Assembly: GCA_036345935.2 (NCBI GenBank)
Contig: JADWOT020000009.1
Coordinates: 14,751,556 to 14,815,555, forward strand
Reading direction: 5' to 3'
Length of the DNA: 64,000 nucleotides
DNA from: Taenia hydatigena
Lineage: Eukaryota; Platyhelminthes; Cestoda; Cyclophyllidea; Taeniidae
The translations under genes were made by a program, and so were the position numbers. This document shows positions 47,375 to 60,046 of the stretch, in pieces (positions within the stretch are counted from its first letter, which is position 1; each line of letters starts with the position of its first letter). The notes below the pieces were generated by a model. It ran no database searches. It was not told where the DNA came from and saw nothing but the letters and a program-made list of their open reading frames with translations.

Positions 47375-50300
47375 ATTGCATCGCTACACCATGCATAATG
47401 AGGGGAAGTTCAGCAACCAGACAGTCCTTTTTGGATAATTCGTGTATGCCATTAAAAGGAAAACCTGTTTGTGTGGACGTATAGTCGGCACATCCTTCTT
47501 GGCCTACAAAGACATGGAGTTGCGCAGTTGCTTGGTCAGTCAGCGGTGGCCAGGTATGCACATGCTTTGGTTGGATCTTAGCAACCAGTGGTGCTACTAG
47601 AACTGCCGTCCCTTTGTGTCCAGTACAAATCAGGGATTTTCAACTCATTATAGCTTTAATTTTACGAAAAGTGGAGCATTAATTTAATTCAACCAATCTC
47701 CAGCCAATGAAATTAATAGCATTGCGCTTCTGATGTAGGGACTTTTTCTGCTGCCACTGCCGCCAAGTTTTATCAAACATTAAAATATTTGCTTGTGCCA
47801 TATGCAAATGTGAAAATTTACTGAACCCACTGCAAATATTAGTCTAGTTAGCTGTTGACAATGTTCATATTGAAGCCACACTTAGCAATCACTGCACAAG
47901 CGAAGAATTGGAACTTCGTCATGTATATGCGATTTGGCGATTTGATGGCCGTGAAGGCACTTGTCACACCTTTGTGCCGTTATGATGATTAACACTGCAG
48001 AAGAGACGGAATGGACTTTGGAGGTGATTGTTGTATGCAAGCAAAGTAGCAGTCGAAAGCAGTGGGTAAAGCGAAGTGTGCCATATGGAGAACAGAGGAA
48101 GAAGGAAGAAAAGAAACAAGAAAGAATTAATCAAGACTCTAGGAGGCGAGAAGTTTTTAACGCAGATTGAGAAAATTTGGCATTTACAAGCCTTGCTCAC
48201 TTTCCTTCACAAAAGTAGGGTGAGAATTTTGACACTGACCTAATGTGGTCTTGAATTCCCTCCTCCTCTACTACGGTGGTCGCATGATGTCCTAATCCTA
48301 GAAAGATGGGATCCATTTCCTTAGGAAGGGCCGATTAAACGAAAGCCAGTGAAACGGTTGTGTGGATTTGGTTGTTGCTACTGTCACCGATGGACAGGCT
48401 CAGTAAGGCGAATCCTTGCTGAAGGTATATGGTAGGAGAGACCTCTGAACGCGCTTGCTGCTTTAACCTTCGAGAGGTTCACTAGCCGCGTTCTCTCGAA
48501 AAAAGATAATGGAAGTTCGCAGTAACAAAATTCTCATCCGCGCGTTACCAAGTCAGCCAACAGTAATTAATTTCTGAGGTCTCAGTAGAAGTTGCATGGC
48601 AAAAGTAGTAGGTAAGTTAATGAACTTGGCAACAGGGATAAGGGTTCAGCTGACATCCTACAGGAGTCAACGATAAAAGAGTAAAGGTGCATGTGAATCG
48701 GTATTATCACCCAATTGGTAGACACCGACATCGGTTTATACAATCTCAGAGGGCGCACAGATATGCCACGTGTGCAGCAGCACAAACACCTATTTACTTG
48801 AGCATTTTTAAGAGTTCTTTTTTGACATTGCAAAAATTAAGTGGCTAAATTAGTAATAAACGTAAAACGCATCATCTTGATGAGTGCATGAGAGGCAACG
48901 TGGACAGATGACGCTGATAGAGGACTGTGTCATTCCTACCACCATCCATCCTCTAAGCTTTTCCATAAAATTAAGACATTTTCACTGGCAAGGGGACAAG
49001 TCCACGCTTACTACAGAAGTGAATGTCTAAGTTTTCTTGTTGATGGTTGCAGATGACGTTGTTCTCGTCTTCTTCGAATTGCACGTGCACAAACACATTG
49101 CATGGCCAAACTGTCGAGGCGGCGGAAGTTGATTAATAATACGCGCTGGGTATATATCAACACTCCACACTAAATAGGCATCAATGATTGAAGTGAAATA
49201 GGGAGCAACTCGAAACACATTAAAACTGACAGCCGTGATGGATTAGGAAATGGTGCTCTGAGTAAAGGCATCACCTACAGCCCCCTTGAGTAGCAGCAAG
49301 TTTACTGCTGAGCTTGATTCGATTCCTGCGAATTCACAACCATATCACGGGGTAGTAAGAGGTCATTATGAACCACGCCCACTGGATGCAATGTAACAGG
49401 CAATTTGTGGGTCAGTGTCACTATCACAATCAAAACGCGAGTGGTAGACGATGAGTTTTGACCAACTCTACCAGATCGATGCATGATGTAGAGAGCTCCA
49501 ACGAGTGAGGTATGAGCAGGTTGACAACCACACAGCAACTAAGTGGTGTGATCTCCGCACAGCAACAACCGAATCTGGTGACCAATGCGTTTCTTTGCAG
49601 TCAACCTTCGCCATCAATAGTCCTTGGCATATTTAAACGCATATTGGTCATGCACCCTTGTTACATGCTCGGTGGTACAACGTCAGTCAATTTGTCCCAC
49701 TCACTCAATCTACAATGTACTCTACTAGGTGAACGAAACCGCGGATATATTGCAATCAGAACATACAAGATGCGTCTCTCCCTCTGATGCTTTCTCTCAC
49801 TCGTCGGTTTGTTGTGCTAGCTAAATTTGAAGTGCGAAGCATTCACTCCGCACCCAACGTCAATCAGTCAATAGTGGATAGGCATGATTCAGTCGATCAG
49901 GTTACTAGAATACACTTAGGAATGAACTGAGAATCGGAGCTGAACCCGACACACCCGAGTGTCTGACATCCACAGCCATCAGCTGGGTAACAAGGCATAC
50001 ACGCTGTTCGGTTGGACCACTCGACCCGATCATCGATTCAGCCACTTGAGTATTCGGCTGAGAGATTACTAGGAATGCTGCTAATCACCTACTTAGAATA
50101 CCAATGTATTTGCATTTGCTACTCTGGCAGTCTGGCAAAAGATGACAACAGCTTTCCTTTCTTTGAAAGTCTTTGTGCTGAATTACCAATTGTGTTACCC
50201 TGTGAGGGCATATTTCTGACCTGATCAACATGCAAACTGATGAGTTCCAGCCTACTCTGTGAATGCTGTCAAGTAGTTAGGGAGTAAATGAGAAATTGTA

Positions 50301-51234
50301 AGCTGTTAGAGGCAGCTGGAGGCGTTTGTGGAGGCGCTTGAAGAGAGCGTTGACAGTTAATTGTGGCTGCAGCCAAATTTAGATCCCAAGTACCCAAATT
50401 ACTCCACTTATTTGCTTTGGAGCTAAACTCGACCTATGCAAACCAAAATCAATGCAAAGTAAACGCAAACATAAAATGCAGCAAATGAACGTGCAAAAGG
50501 TCGTGTGTCACCTCTTAATATGCGGTAAATTTGTAACAGTTAACCACAAATAGGACAAATGATTTTGTTACTAAGTACAAATTGGAGTGTCAAAGAAACG
50601 AAGCGTCATTTGTATGATGGCTCACGAGTGGTGTTAGGATAAAGAAGAGATCATTCAGGGACATTCAGGGACCAATGTTTATAGTTTTATGAGGGGGTAT
50701 CGCTTGCACAAATCAAAGAATTGTGGTGCGAATATCAGGCAGTTGTACACCCAAACGTTTGGGCAAGTGACTACGCTGACGACGAAACTGGCAGCCATCA
50801 CGGCCAGTGTCATAACCGAGAGATGTCATAACCGCAGCACTACATGCCATTTAGTGTGCACGATAGGCTGGTTGTCCGTCCTTGCGATTATTGCAATCGA
50901 GGTTGACGCGTGACGCAGAGCTCCACCATAAGTGGCTCCATACATTCTTTTTGGTAGTCGAGTTCCTCATACATGAACTGTTGTGAGCGACAAGCTGACT
51001 TAGGACTTGGTAGACAATAAAACCACTGGAGTTGTAATCCGAGGTGTTGGTGGGTTAAGAATGCTGGCCAGGTTTGGTGGCCCGTGGAGTGACGCAGCTC
51101 AGGCAAGATTTTCATCACTTTACCCACCCTGAAGTAAATGATTGAGTTCCTTTGATAGTTCTGTTTAGACTCCAAGAATCTCTTATGATTTCATTGCTGG
51201 TGGTCATTTAGATCTGTAAGTGAAAATGTTGATC
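47375..51234. other. No supportable gene
   Basis: Unique-looking sequence. Frames at 49302-49538 (minus), 49512-49787 (plus), 50012-50224 (plus) and 50888-51175 (minus) have protein-like composition in parts, but none has clear splice sites or a domain. Confidence 0.4.
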
Positions 51235-51714
51235 CTAGTAAAATGAATTGGCATGAGGTCCCATTTCTAGACGCCTATGAGTTCGATGCACATTGTGGAT
51301 GGAGGAAAAATCATTTGCCCACAAGTGAAATCTAAATCTCATTTTCGAATTGATAACTACATCGAATCTTACGTGCGGTGGAAAGCCAAGTAAAGGGTTG
51401 GATCGGAATTGTGTAGGCAAATCGTTGGTGAATAAAGCTGCAGATGAAGAATGTACTACACAAGAGGGAGGCAGGTTGATGGGTAAATTAACAGAGTAAA
51501 ACATGACTATCAGCAGTTTCTTGTAGCGTAGTCGAAATGCCCTTGATTTGGCTTTAGGGTAGAATAACAATAACAGGAATGTAAGTGGATTGCTAGCATA
51601 AAACTTGCGGATAGCCAGTGGAGTAGCTCCAAATGTCCGACGGAACAAACCCAATTGCAAAAGTAGACATTTCAAGACCTCCAAGAGGGATAGAAATGGA
51701 TGAAACCGGAGCAC
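51235..51714 (-). CDS. Longest ORF of the window, uncharacterised
   Basis: 159 codons, rich in F, L, R and S, starting MLRFHPFLSLL. Length is the only argument. Composition resembles an antisense or chance frame, and no domain, signal peptide cleavage site or promoter is evident. Confidence 0.2.
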   Translation of the reverse strand: MLRFHPFLSLLEVLKCLLLQLGLFRRTFGATPLAIRKFYASNPLTFLLLLFYPKAKSRAFRLRYKKLLIVMFYSVNLPINLPPSCVVHSSSAALFTNDLPTQFRSNPLLGFPPHVRFDVVINSKMRFRFHLWANDFSSIHNVHRTHRRLEMGPHANSFY

Positions 51715-52649
51715 AAGTAGAGCTTTTACATGGTTTTGATTAGAGGAAGGAGGTAATTATAGTGGCAGGTTGTCATTCGCGTTTCTCGTGCTGGATGCAT
51801 ATTCGTCAGCTCGTGCTTTTACTCTGCTACAACAAGGCTTCTTAAATGGGACTAGAGTAACCTGAATGAGAATTTTATTGCACTACTGAATTTGCTATTG
51901 ATAAAGGAGGTAAGTTACAATATCTCATTAACCGCCCACCCTCATCCACAAAAGCCTGCATATTTTGTCGAATACAACAGACCACAATTTTACAACACTC
52001 ACTGACTTGGATTCAAGAAGGCGCAACTGATTATCTCATGGCACAGTAGCTACGCTGTGCGGGTTGCTGATGCATTAATGACTCTATTTGCAGCAGTATT
52101 GATCAAGTCAGTGTAGTTTTGATTAGCAAACGGAAATCGGAGAAGGCAAGGAGCGAGGGAGGAGTCACTTTGGTGTAAGAAATGCTTGGAAAAGGAAAGG
52201 ATACGCATAAGTAGCATGAAAATGAGAAGAAGGAAATATGTAATGCTTAACGGCATGCCTGAAGGAGAACGGCGTCCACGGTTCCAAGTCCTGTTTCCAG
52301 AATGTGCAAGTAATCTCCACACAGAAGCAGTGGTAGCTATCTGTGCAGTGGCTAAAGTGGTTTCCAGCATATTCGTACAGGATTGGCTTGCAGTTCGTTA
52401 TTAGCGCACAAACCAACTAAGCCGATTCTGCTATGCTGTTATGGAAGCCTACAAACTGGCGTCACGCTTGGCCGACTTTCACCAAACCGACAACGAGGCT
52501 AGTGCTGCAGAATTGGCTTCCCATGTGGGATGGTTGTTTCGGTCCCGTCAGTCCACTAGCCAGGTAGTCAATTGGTAGAATTTGGGACTAGAACGGGTGG
52601 CCTGATCGGTCAAGACGCGTGGATGCGTCTAGTTGGTGGCCACTGATGG
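51715..52649. other. No supportable gene before the gap
   Basis: Short overlapping frames on both strands (52050-52370 minus, 52186-52404 plus) with no support. The sequence just before the gap is not repeated elsewhere in the window. Confidence 0.4.
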
Positions 52650-52749
52650 NNNNNNNNNNNNNNNNNNNNNNNNNNNNNNNNNNNNNNNNNNNNNNNNNNN
52701 NNNNNNNNNNNNNNNNNNNNNNNNNNNNNNNNNNNNNNNNNNNNNNNNN
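52650..52749. other. Assembly gap, 100 N
   Basis: Exactly 100 N, the usual placeholder for a scaffold join of unknown size. Order and orientation across it are not proven by this sequence. The frame at 52633-52821 crosses it and is meaningless. Confidence 0.98.
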
Positions 52750-54224
52750 TTGCCCAACTGCTTTATAGTCTTATTCCACAACAAAAAATCTGTTGTTGTG
52801 ATTCAGCACTCTTATTTTTGAGACTTTATCAACCCTCTACACCTCTGCAGTTTGCTTTATACTAACTACAATTTCTTTGCTATCGCAACTCATCAGCGTG
52901 TTATTACGATGCCCTCAAGGCCGTCGCCATCGTTCTCGCCTTGTGAGACAAAACTTCTCCACTATGAAGCAACACGAAGCAGAATCAACTCATTCTTAAA
53001 TAGTCTGAATGATTTGGCTTACTCTAAGTCCCCGTAGCCCACATTTGCGTGTCTCCAGATCATGCCACAATGCACATCAAGTGTTTGTTTTAGGGATGAT
53101 TTGCCCAAAAGTCAACCACGCACAAACAAATAAACTAATTTTTAAGCTAAACTGTCAATTAGCCTTGCTACAACAAATTTTAGACCCCGAAAACCAGTTA
53201 ATGGTCTCATGGCTAATGCCTTCATTCTCATCGTGACAAGTCTGACCTTCTAAAAAGTGTTTCATGTTATTTCTGGTTTGATATTTCTATCACATCGCTG
53301 CATCACAATGTGCATCTATGGACGTTACTTTGTTGAAAGATCAGTGTCGGCAACTGGAAGGAAGTTTCAATGCTATTTCAACGAGGCAGTTAAAGGGCCA
53401 GCAGACCAGCATAACTTTCAGCAAAGGTGAAAGATACAAAGGACTGCAGATACGTCAACTGATGTTATCGAAGGACGTTTATCAAGCAGATCTCCCACCA
53501 TAATCTCCACTCCGTCTAGTCATTCCTATCAGCTTATCATTTAACTCTACACAGTTGCCCAGTGATGATGCTAGCTACCACGTCTGCTTAAGGGAATCGC
53601 GTGTTGGAATGACAACACAACACAATTTAAAGCCGTCCTGCAGAGGGGATGGTATTGCAAGAATTATCAAGCAGTATACAACCTTCCCTCTCTTTTCACC
53701 TACTTGGCTCACATGTCCACGTACTAAGTGGTTGGAGGCATCTTGTCTTCTCTTTTTCACAAACACTCCATTCCGCCTCAAACCCACCTGCCCAATTATT
53801 CGCTAATCAAACATTTCGCACCTTCTGAAGCCATTTTCAAGGCTAATCGACAGCATATCAACACCTCAAACAATGGGCGAAATGCACTCATTACCTGTGA
53901 GGCCAACAATTAACTGAAACCCAACAAAATAAGAACAGTTCTACACCTCCTGAAGCAAAATATACCACACCTGTCTCGTAGTCATACAAATAGGCTACGG
54001 CTAGCAGAGCTTCAATCCAGAATGGAACAGCTCCATCACCAATCCACACATACCTACGTCAGTTTTCTCAGCTTTTCTTTCCCAGGAGGTGAAGAGGGAT
54101 ATTATACTCAGGCAGAATACATGCACGCGTATTTAACATACAACACCGAAGAGGTACAACGACGACGCAGTTAAGTGACCTCGTCACCAGAATTCGTCAT
54201 TAAACAAACGACAGCATGAGAAAA
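52750..54224. other. No supportable gene
   Basis: Only short frames (52852-53037, 53318-53503, 53555-53806). No splice-bounded exon or repeat match seen. Confidence 0.4.
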
Positions 54225-54600
54225 CTATGTATGTTAGAATCTGTAGAAGGAAGTGGGGCATAAAGTTATTGGACATTTACCGTTTCTCCCACAAATTAGT
54301 CACATTGGGTGAACATGCTATCCAATTCACTGCAAGACTCACACGTGTAGATGGCGTTAAAAACGCTTCTTTGGGTAGGTCATGCATGCGTGGAAGCTTG
54401 TCAATGACTCGCGTTGAATGTCTTCCGCATTAGCCAAACGATTTTCAAGCATATAACAGCTAACAATAACTACGCTTTCGATTACTCCACAACTAATTCA
54501 TATTGGCTTTACCTCACACCAGACCATCATTAAAGGCGACGGTACCTGAACATTATATCTTGGTTTTGAGAAAAGCAAAGCTAATAATTATAAGCCGATG
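54225..54600 (+). repeat. Direct repeat R2, first copy
   Basis: About 75% similar to 56795-57165: TATGTTAGAATCTG(T/C) start, ATTCATATTGGCTTTACC/TTCATATTGGCTTCGCC in the middle, and the GCAA-GCTAATAATTATAAGCCGATG end. The two copies lie 2.57 kb apart on either side of the left U1 arm. Confidence 0.7.
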
Positions 54601-56349
54601 AGGAGGAGACTGCTGATGCGGCCCAATTGCTAAGGAGAGCACGGAGGATGGCGCTAAAGGTGGAGAGGGACCATGTAATGCACCGGTAGTTCGTTAGATG
54701 GCGGGTGTTGGTGGTCGGGCCAAATACTTTCCCTGCCGTTGTACCTTCGCCGAGTGGGTCGTCGGTTTGTGGAATAGACGTGTATTCTACCCGAATGTTT
54801 TGTCTCATTTGGTGTTCTTCGGGGTGGCGAAAGTCTAAAGGCGCTGCAGCGCGTTTGTGTACAGTAGTGACGGAGACTTAAAGTACCGTTGACCGTGGCT
54901 CATTTGTGTGACTACTTGACAGCTGCGTAATATTTTACCTCAACAGGTATGCAAAGGCTTTTTACTGTGTTGGATTGCGGTCAATCGTTTGCACTGTTGA
55001 TGAGTGCATTTTAAAGCAAAGTCGATTTGTTAAAAGTGATATGCCGCCACTTAGTCTTGAGAATGGATTTCAAATGTGTGAAAGACGAGACGGCATCAGC
55101 CATTAAACTTGCCAGTGGTGGAAGAAAATAACCTACAAACCAACCACGTCAACCACTAAGTTTTCATGCAACCAGAGAAGGAGGAAGGAGGGAGAGATGC
55201 CACACTCACGACTACAATATTGAGCCTTGTCCTCCTCTAGTGTCAGGGTGCTAGAGCAGTAGGGAGTAGGTAAGGTGAGTCGGCAGAACACAAGGGTTCT
55301 AAAGGGATTGAGGGCTAGAAATTTGGGAATAGAGAGAGAAAAATGCAAAAAGTATGAGGATTTGTGCATCAGAGAGCAGAAAAATACTGATTTAAAGAGC
55401 TTAGTAGGGATCGGCCATTGGTAGTTGCCTGATCGAATTAAACCAGTTCCAGTCTAATAAAATCAGCAAAGTCCAATGAGCATTGGGACGACAAGAAATT
55501 CAAAAGCCAACACCAATTTGTCCTCTTCCACCTTCTGAGGATTAGTATGGACTTAATATGTGCTAAATTAATTACAAAACATGCGCTGCAAGTCATACCC
55601 TCTCATAAGGTCTGGCACACGCAACACTTCAATACTCAGCCAAATTTTTCGAACCACAGTCGGTGATGAACTAAAAAGCGTAAAAAACTTATAGATTGCG
55701 ACAGTGCCCGGTAGTGACTCGGAACCGAATCGCCAATCAAAGTAATGAGGTCAAAACGGTCACCACAATTAAAAGGCCTATTGTGCACTTTAACTTTGCG
55801 ATTGCAACTGTTTCGCGAAAATAGACATTTCAAACGTTAGCCTTCCTTCTACTTCATCCTGTCAATAAACCACAGAGACGCACGACCACAAGAAGCTATT
55901 AAGTAAACTGAAACACTCAAGTCTGGCAGAAAAGGCATTCGCATGCCTTCCATCTAATTGAGCTGATGCCGTCCTCGCACCATCGGCAAGGATCCGACCG
56001 GCACCACTAGCCTGGAAACCAGACACACAGCCCACAGTCCACAGCCGATCCTTGAACATGACTCCTGGACATCAGAGTATAACAGCATCACAGAATCGCC
56101 ATCAGTGAGCAATCTGCCATACTGATTGTAAACGATTAAGAACTAGCATGCATTCATAACGTTTACCTGACAATGTGTAGCAAACATTGATGCGGTTGAA
56201 GAGAGCCGAGCTGCTGTCATTGCCACCCGGTGGGCTCATGCAGTGAACAGAGACACGGATGCTCTCATCTGGGGTAAGGAGGGGAGAAGTTCGATGCAGA
56301 GACGCAATGAACGATGCGACTAGGGGGTGAAAGGAAGTTGAGAGGTGGT

Positions 56350-56507
56350 GAAGGGACGCCCGAAGGCTCCCCACTGGCAAAAACTATGCACCCGAGCGAA
56401 CCCCATTAGGGTCCGTCGCAGGCTTCAACACAGCGGAGTGCAATGCTGAGCCTCCACCTGGGGTCAGGGCCTTGCTGATCACCCTGAACCCGGCGCCAGG
56501 TAAGTTT
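56350..56507 (-). ncRNA. U1 snRNA gene, copy 1
   Basis: 158 nt on the minus strand. The 5' end AAACTTACCTGG is complementary to the 5' splice site consensus CAGGTAAGT. The next loop, GATCAGCAAG, corresponds to the U1-70K loop. CATTGCACTCCG is the U1A-binding loop of stem II. GCATAGTTTTTG is the Sm site, and GGGGAGCCTTCGGGCGTCCC is stem-loop IV with a TTCG tetraloop. U1 base-pairs with 5' splice sites in the nucleus. The length is close to the usual 164 nt. Upstream sequence (about 56508-56672) is conserved with copy 2 and probably holds the snRNA promoter. Confidence 0.92.
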
Positions 56508-56672
56508 GATGCGCTGCCATCCCCCTCATACCCGTTCCACAACCACCACTTGCGCCTACTGTGCTAATCCACCAGCACTGCACACTGCTCCTAATTTTCG
56601 CCATGTTGTGCATTGCTGCGCTCCTGCTCTTTGATTTTTCTGCCGTACTATGCATTAACATTAGCTTTTTTT
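56508..56672 (-). promoter_or_regulatory. Conserved U1 upstream region, copy 1
   Basis: Region immediately 5' of the U1 gene, about 90% identical to the same region of copy 2 (62168-62332). The block AACATGGCGAAAATTAGGAG and a following GTGCAGTGCTGG lie at distances where distal and proximal snRNA promoter elements are expected. There is no TATA box, which fits RNA polymerase II snRNA genes. Confidence 0.5.
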
Positions 56673-56794
56673 TTTATTTTTTGCACTTAACCACTTGCCC
56701 GAGGCAGCGGTAACACTCAGTGCCATCAACAGGCAAATGGTCACTAAAAAACACAAACAATTCTACAAAATTGTACAATTTAATGATGACATAA

Positions 56795-57165
56795 ACTGCA
56801 CATGTTAGAATCTGCGAAAACAAGTGGGACTAAAAGTAATTGGGAATTTGCCATTTCTTCTACGAATTGATCGAAATTAGGCAATATGCTACCCAATCAC
56901 CACAACGCTCACACATGTAGGCGCCATTACAAAGGCCTCTTTGGATAAGTTATCCATGCGTGGAAATTATGGGTAATTTATCTTAAATGCCTTTAGCATA
57001 AACCAAATGTTTATCAAGCACATAAAAGATCATAGCAACTACACTAGCAAATACTCCCAAGCTACTTCATATTGGCTTCGCCCCATACCAAACTGTTGGT
57101 AAAGGTGACAAAACTTTAACCACTTAGGTCAAAAGAGCATGCAAAACTAATAATCGCAAGCCGAT
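56795..57165 (+). repeat. Direct repeat R2, second copy
   Basis: Partner of 54225-54600; see there. Contains no open frame shared between the copies. Confidence 0.7.
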
Positions 57166-57629
57166 GGTAGCATATGATCCAACTTATGCAACATACTTTC
57201 CCATAAAGAAGTACTTACCGGATTACCACTTGGCACTTTTTAGCTCTCGTTCTGCTCCAAAACACCACATCCAGCCTTTCATGAGTCTATCAAGCACAAA
57301 GGCATGCTAATTATGTCCACACCGAGCAGAGAACTTCCAACGGAATCGATTGGTTGAGTAAGTGCAACGTCACGGCTGGCAACGACGATGACGAGCTCAA
57401 AGGCGCTTAGTGCGATCCCAGTGGACTCCTATGGACCGACATGTACATCCACATTCTCCCTTGCCATTGCCACTGCTGGCAACGATAGGTGTCACTGGTA
57501 GCATGATGAGTCTGTGACTGCGTCGAAACGCGCCTCATAATCAGCGTTGCGGGTGATGCCAGAGGTGCAGTTAGTTCCCACCAATGAAATCGCTCATTAG
57601 CATCAAATGCGATCCACAACACACCGCCA
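57166..57629. other. No supportable gene
   Basis: Only a 104-codon minus frame (57407-57721) without splice or domain support. Confidence 0.35.
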
Positions 57630-57960
57630 TTCGCACACGTCCCTATACTTGCCACAAAATGTTCCATGGGGAAAAAATTCATTTTCGCCACACCTTGGAC
57701 CTGCATTGACTCTGGCACCATGCAAAGTCAAGTGCTCCTTAGGTTCTCCTCATTGTTTCCAACGGGTTAGACCTCACCCGCCGCAACTCCTCCGTCAAAA
57801 TGGTTCACTATCCAACAAAACGCCAGGGCAGCTTCAATTACTCTCCTTCGCAATTATTCGATAATTTCCCATCCTTTCTTAAAGGAACACCAACACCAAC
57901 CTCACACTCGTCTCATCCGTTCGGCTTGTGGCCACTCAATTACCCAATGTTTGTGTTAAA
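57630..57960 (+). repeat. Diverged fragment of the A/B/C repeat family
   Basis: Resembles copy C around 43790-44000: TTTTCGCCACACCTT against TTTCGCCATACTTTG, AAGTGCTCCTTAGGTTCTCCTC against AAGTGCTCTGTGGGTTCTCCTC. Much older than copies A to D. Confidence 0.5.
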
Positions 57961-57976
57961 ATGATGACACCAATCA

Positions 57977-58124
57977 TTATGCCGTCAAATGCGCTGGTAT
58001 CGTCCACGGTAAGATCCGCATCACAGGTAAAAGACGCCGCACAGACAACTCAAAAATTTTACAGCGCCCATCATTCCACAAGTTCATCATAAGTTGCTCT
58101 ACCGCCATAATAAGCTCGTAGCAT
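57977..58124 (-). CDS. Candidate terminal exon, unknown gene
   Basis: Strong acceptor (pyrimidine run then TTTTCAG) precedes 148 bases that, entered with one base, read CYELIMAVEQLMMNLWNDG and continue to a stop after PAHLTA. A competing frame from the same acceptor gives MLRAYYGGRATYDELVE-stop. I cannot decide between them, and upstream exons are not identified; the frame at 58579-58863 may belong. Confidence 0.35.
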
Positions 58125-58578
58125 CTGAAAAGCAAAGAAGCAGCAAAAATGGAAAGGTTGACAATGCGAACGTCCAACTAGCTTCCAAGCGGACACATAA
58201 AAGCACAAATGATGAAAACATTCAAAAAACCAAATATTTAAGATCACTACAAGGTGAAGCTTAACGATGCGAAAACTCCCAAGCAAGGAGCTAAAAGTCT
58301 CTGAGCAGCGATTCCTTTGTTTCTGAGTCTATCTTAAACGCCGACTCATCGGAGCTGACCCTACAATCAAGCGATTTCCTAGGCCCTACATAACACGGTT
58401 CGCAAAGACCATATCAGCGCGGAATTGCTGTCTTGAAGGCAAAGAGCAATCCGATTGCGAAGCGTTTGGCACCCTTGATACATTTTAACCAATACGGGTA
58501 TTTTAGTTAGAAAAATAACGCACCTTTTACCATGCATAAAATATGAAAGGATCTACAGTTAGGAAAAAAGACATGTTT

Positions 58579-58863
58579 TTAAACGAAGGATGCACATTGA
58601 ATTAAGTACTCCACGAAAACGCAACGACCAATGAGCTGCAATCCAATCTTGCCAGAGGAATGTAGTGAGTAATGGCGAAGGCGGGACTCACAATCAGTGG
58701 TGTTGGGTAATACCTCCACGCTTCGCAGATAATGCACCACTAGGAACACGTTCCTTCCGAACAACGAGTCATCACCGTCATGCATACAAAACAACCCCCA
58801 ACATTTACTAATAATTTTCACTTTATTACAAGTAGACTCCCTCCAGCTAAAGTCCCAGAACAC
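58579..58863 (-). CDS. Uncharacterised ORF, possible exon
   Basis: 94-codon minus frame with balanced composition (DGDDSLFGRNVFLVVHYLRS). It contains a possible GTATTA donor after VE. It lies upstream of and on the same strand as the candidate terminal exon 57977-58124. No family recognised. Confidence 0.28.
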   Translation of the reverse strand: MFWDFSWRESTCNKVKIISKCWGLFCMHDGDDSLFGRNVFLVVHYLRSVEVLPNTTDCESRLRHYSLHSSGKIGLQLIGRCVFVEYLIQCASFV

Positions 58864-59307
58864 TTACAACTACCAAAGACTTCATACAAAAATGTGAGCT
58901 CAAGTCAACCGCGCAAACTGTTCTGTACAACAAATAAACACGATTAGGTTGTCTTATGCAAGCATAAGCAAGTCTTTAAACGTAAGTCTACTCCACCGAC
59001 AGTATTTTCTAAAGCAAATGCAACGCTAAAATCTAACAATGCTAGCAGGTCAACATGCTTATACTTATGTGTTTTACGAAAGAGTAAATCGCAATAAAAC
59101 ACCCAAATGATTATTTAAGAGTAACAAAGCATGATAGGGTCAACGACAACTTAAACTAATAAGTTTTTAGCGCATATCAGTTTCGCCACGCCTGGATTAA
59201 TTTCCCAAATTAGATTGTCCATATTCCTCAACAGACGAATTCGATGGATTTGGCGCGTTATTTTCATCAATAGCTCGAGTTTCTTTTTTAAAATCAGATG
59301 TAATACT

Positions 59308-59475
59308 ATGTTTGAACTACCGGCTTCGGTCAGGGACACAGAGGTGGCCATATTGCCCTAGCTGCGTAGGCTGGCCGCTGGGCCATGCCAGCGGCTTATT
59401 CCCCTCTGCCCGTTGAATATAGGCATTCTACCCTAGTATTCTGCCTTCTTTTGTCTTCAATAGAGCCTCGGGATG
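59308..59475 (+). repeat. RP1 dispersed repeat
   Basis: Full-length unit: ACTACCGGCTTCGGTCAGGG, then GAGGTGGCCATATTGCCCTA, GGGCCATGCC, ATTCTACCCTAGTATTCTGC and a final GAGCCTCG. Other units lie at 14290-14462, 15003-15148, 23728-23878, 24433-24590, 24594-24775, 30750-30842 and 60047-60182. Confidence 0.85.
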
Positions 59476-59485
59476 CCAACACAAA

Positions 59486-59710
59486 TGTAGAGGGTTCCTC
59501 TTCTTCGCTCTTCGCGTCCTTGCTATTAGAAGTTTTAGCACGCTTTGACATCCTTATTATGGGTAAGAGAGAGGGTACAGAGGGGTCTCTTGAAGGAGTT
59601 CAGGACGGGGATGTGTCGCGCTCTTGGAAGTGAACATGCTGCTTCGCAACCAGGTTCAAATTGTCGTCCCGTCTCTGGCCTACGAAGCACATTTAAAGAA
59701 GATGAGTATT
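59486..59710 (+). repeat. RP2 dispersed repeat, next to RP1
   Basis: AGAGGGTTCCTC start and GGCCTACGAAGCACATTTAA end, shared with 14098-14310, where it also adjoins RP1, and partly with 61285-61370. A GGTTCAAATTG near its end resembles a polymerase III B box; no matching A box was found. Confidence 0.65.
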
Positions 59711-59877
59711 CAACAAAAGCATTCAAAGCAAAATGTAAGTTACCAAGCTATTTGCCTTCCTTTAGTAACATATGTGTGTAGTTTCTAGGTTTAAATGTAC
59801 TTACTTAAGTTTTGGATTCTGAGGTTTGGTATTTCTTTTTGTAAATGGTGTTTTTGATGCATTCTCATCTGCTTAAG

Positions 59878-60021
59878 GTCTTTGAGCCTGTCAAAATTCT
59901 ACAATTCACATCAAGATTTTTGGATGACTCTGAGCTAAACTTGAACAGATATGCCTTCAGAAGAAATTTGTCTGCACCCTTTTCTGGTAACCACGTACTA
60001 AACTTTGCCTGCTCCTTAGAA
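59878..60021 (+). CDS. Candidate internal exon between two RP1 repeats
   Basis: CTGCTTAAG acceptor, 144 bases (48 codons, phase 0 to 0), GTGAGA donor. Reads VFEPVKILQFTSRFLDDSEL and continues to FACSLE, protein-like throughout. It is bounded by RP2 on the left and an RP1 unit on the right. No family recognised. A minus-strand frame covers the same bases (59865-60134), but its splice phases fit the neighbouring minus ORF less well. Confidence 0.38.
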
Positions 60022-60046
60022 GTGAGAAAGCTGTCGCTACAGCGCC

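Larger units (their letters stand above)
55396..56680 (-). repeat. U1 palindrome, left arm
   Basis: Reverse complement of 62165-63443. Shared features include the CGGCCGATCCCTACTAAG / CTTAGTAGGGATCGGCC ends, the block with GGCGATTCGGTTCCGAGTCA, the U1 gene and about 165 bases of upstream sequence. Arms are separated by about 5.5 kb. Confidence 0.88.

Noticed and set aside
52633..52821. ORF across the assembly gap
   Set aside because: Half of it is N; the frame is not meaningful.
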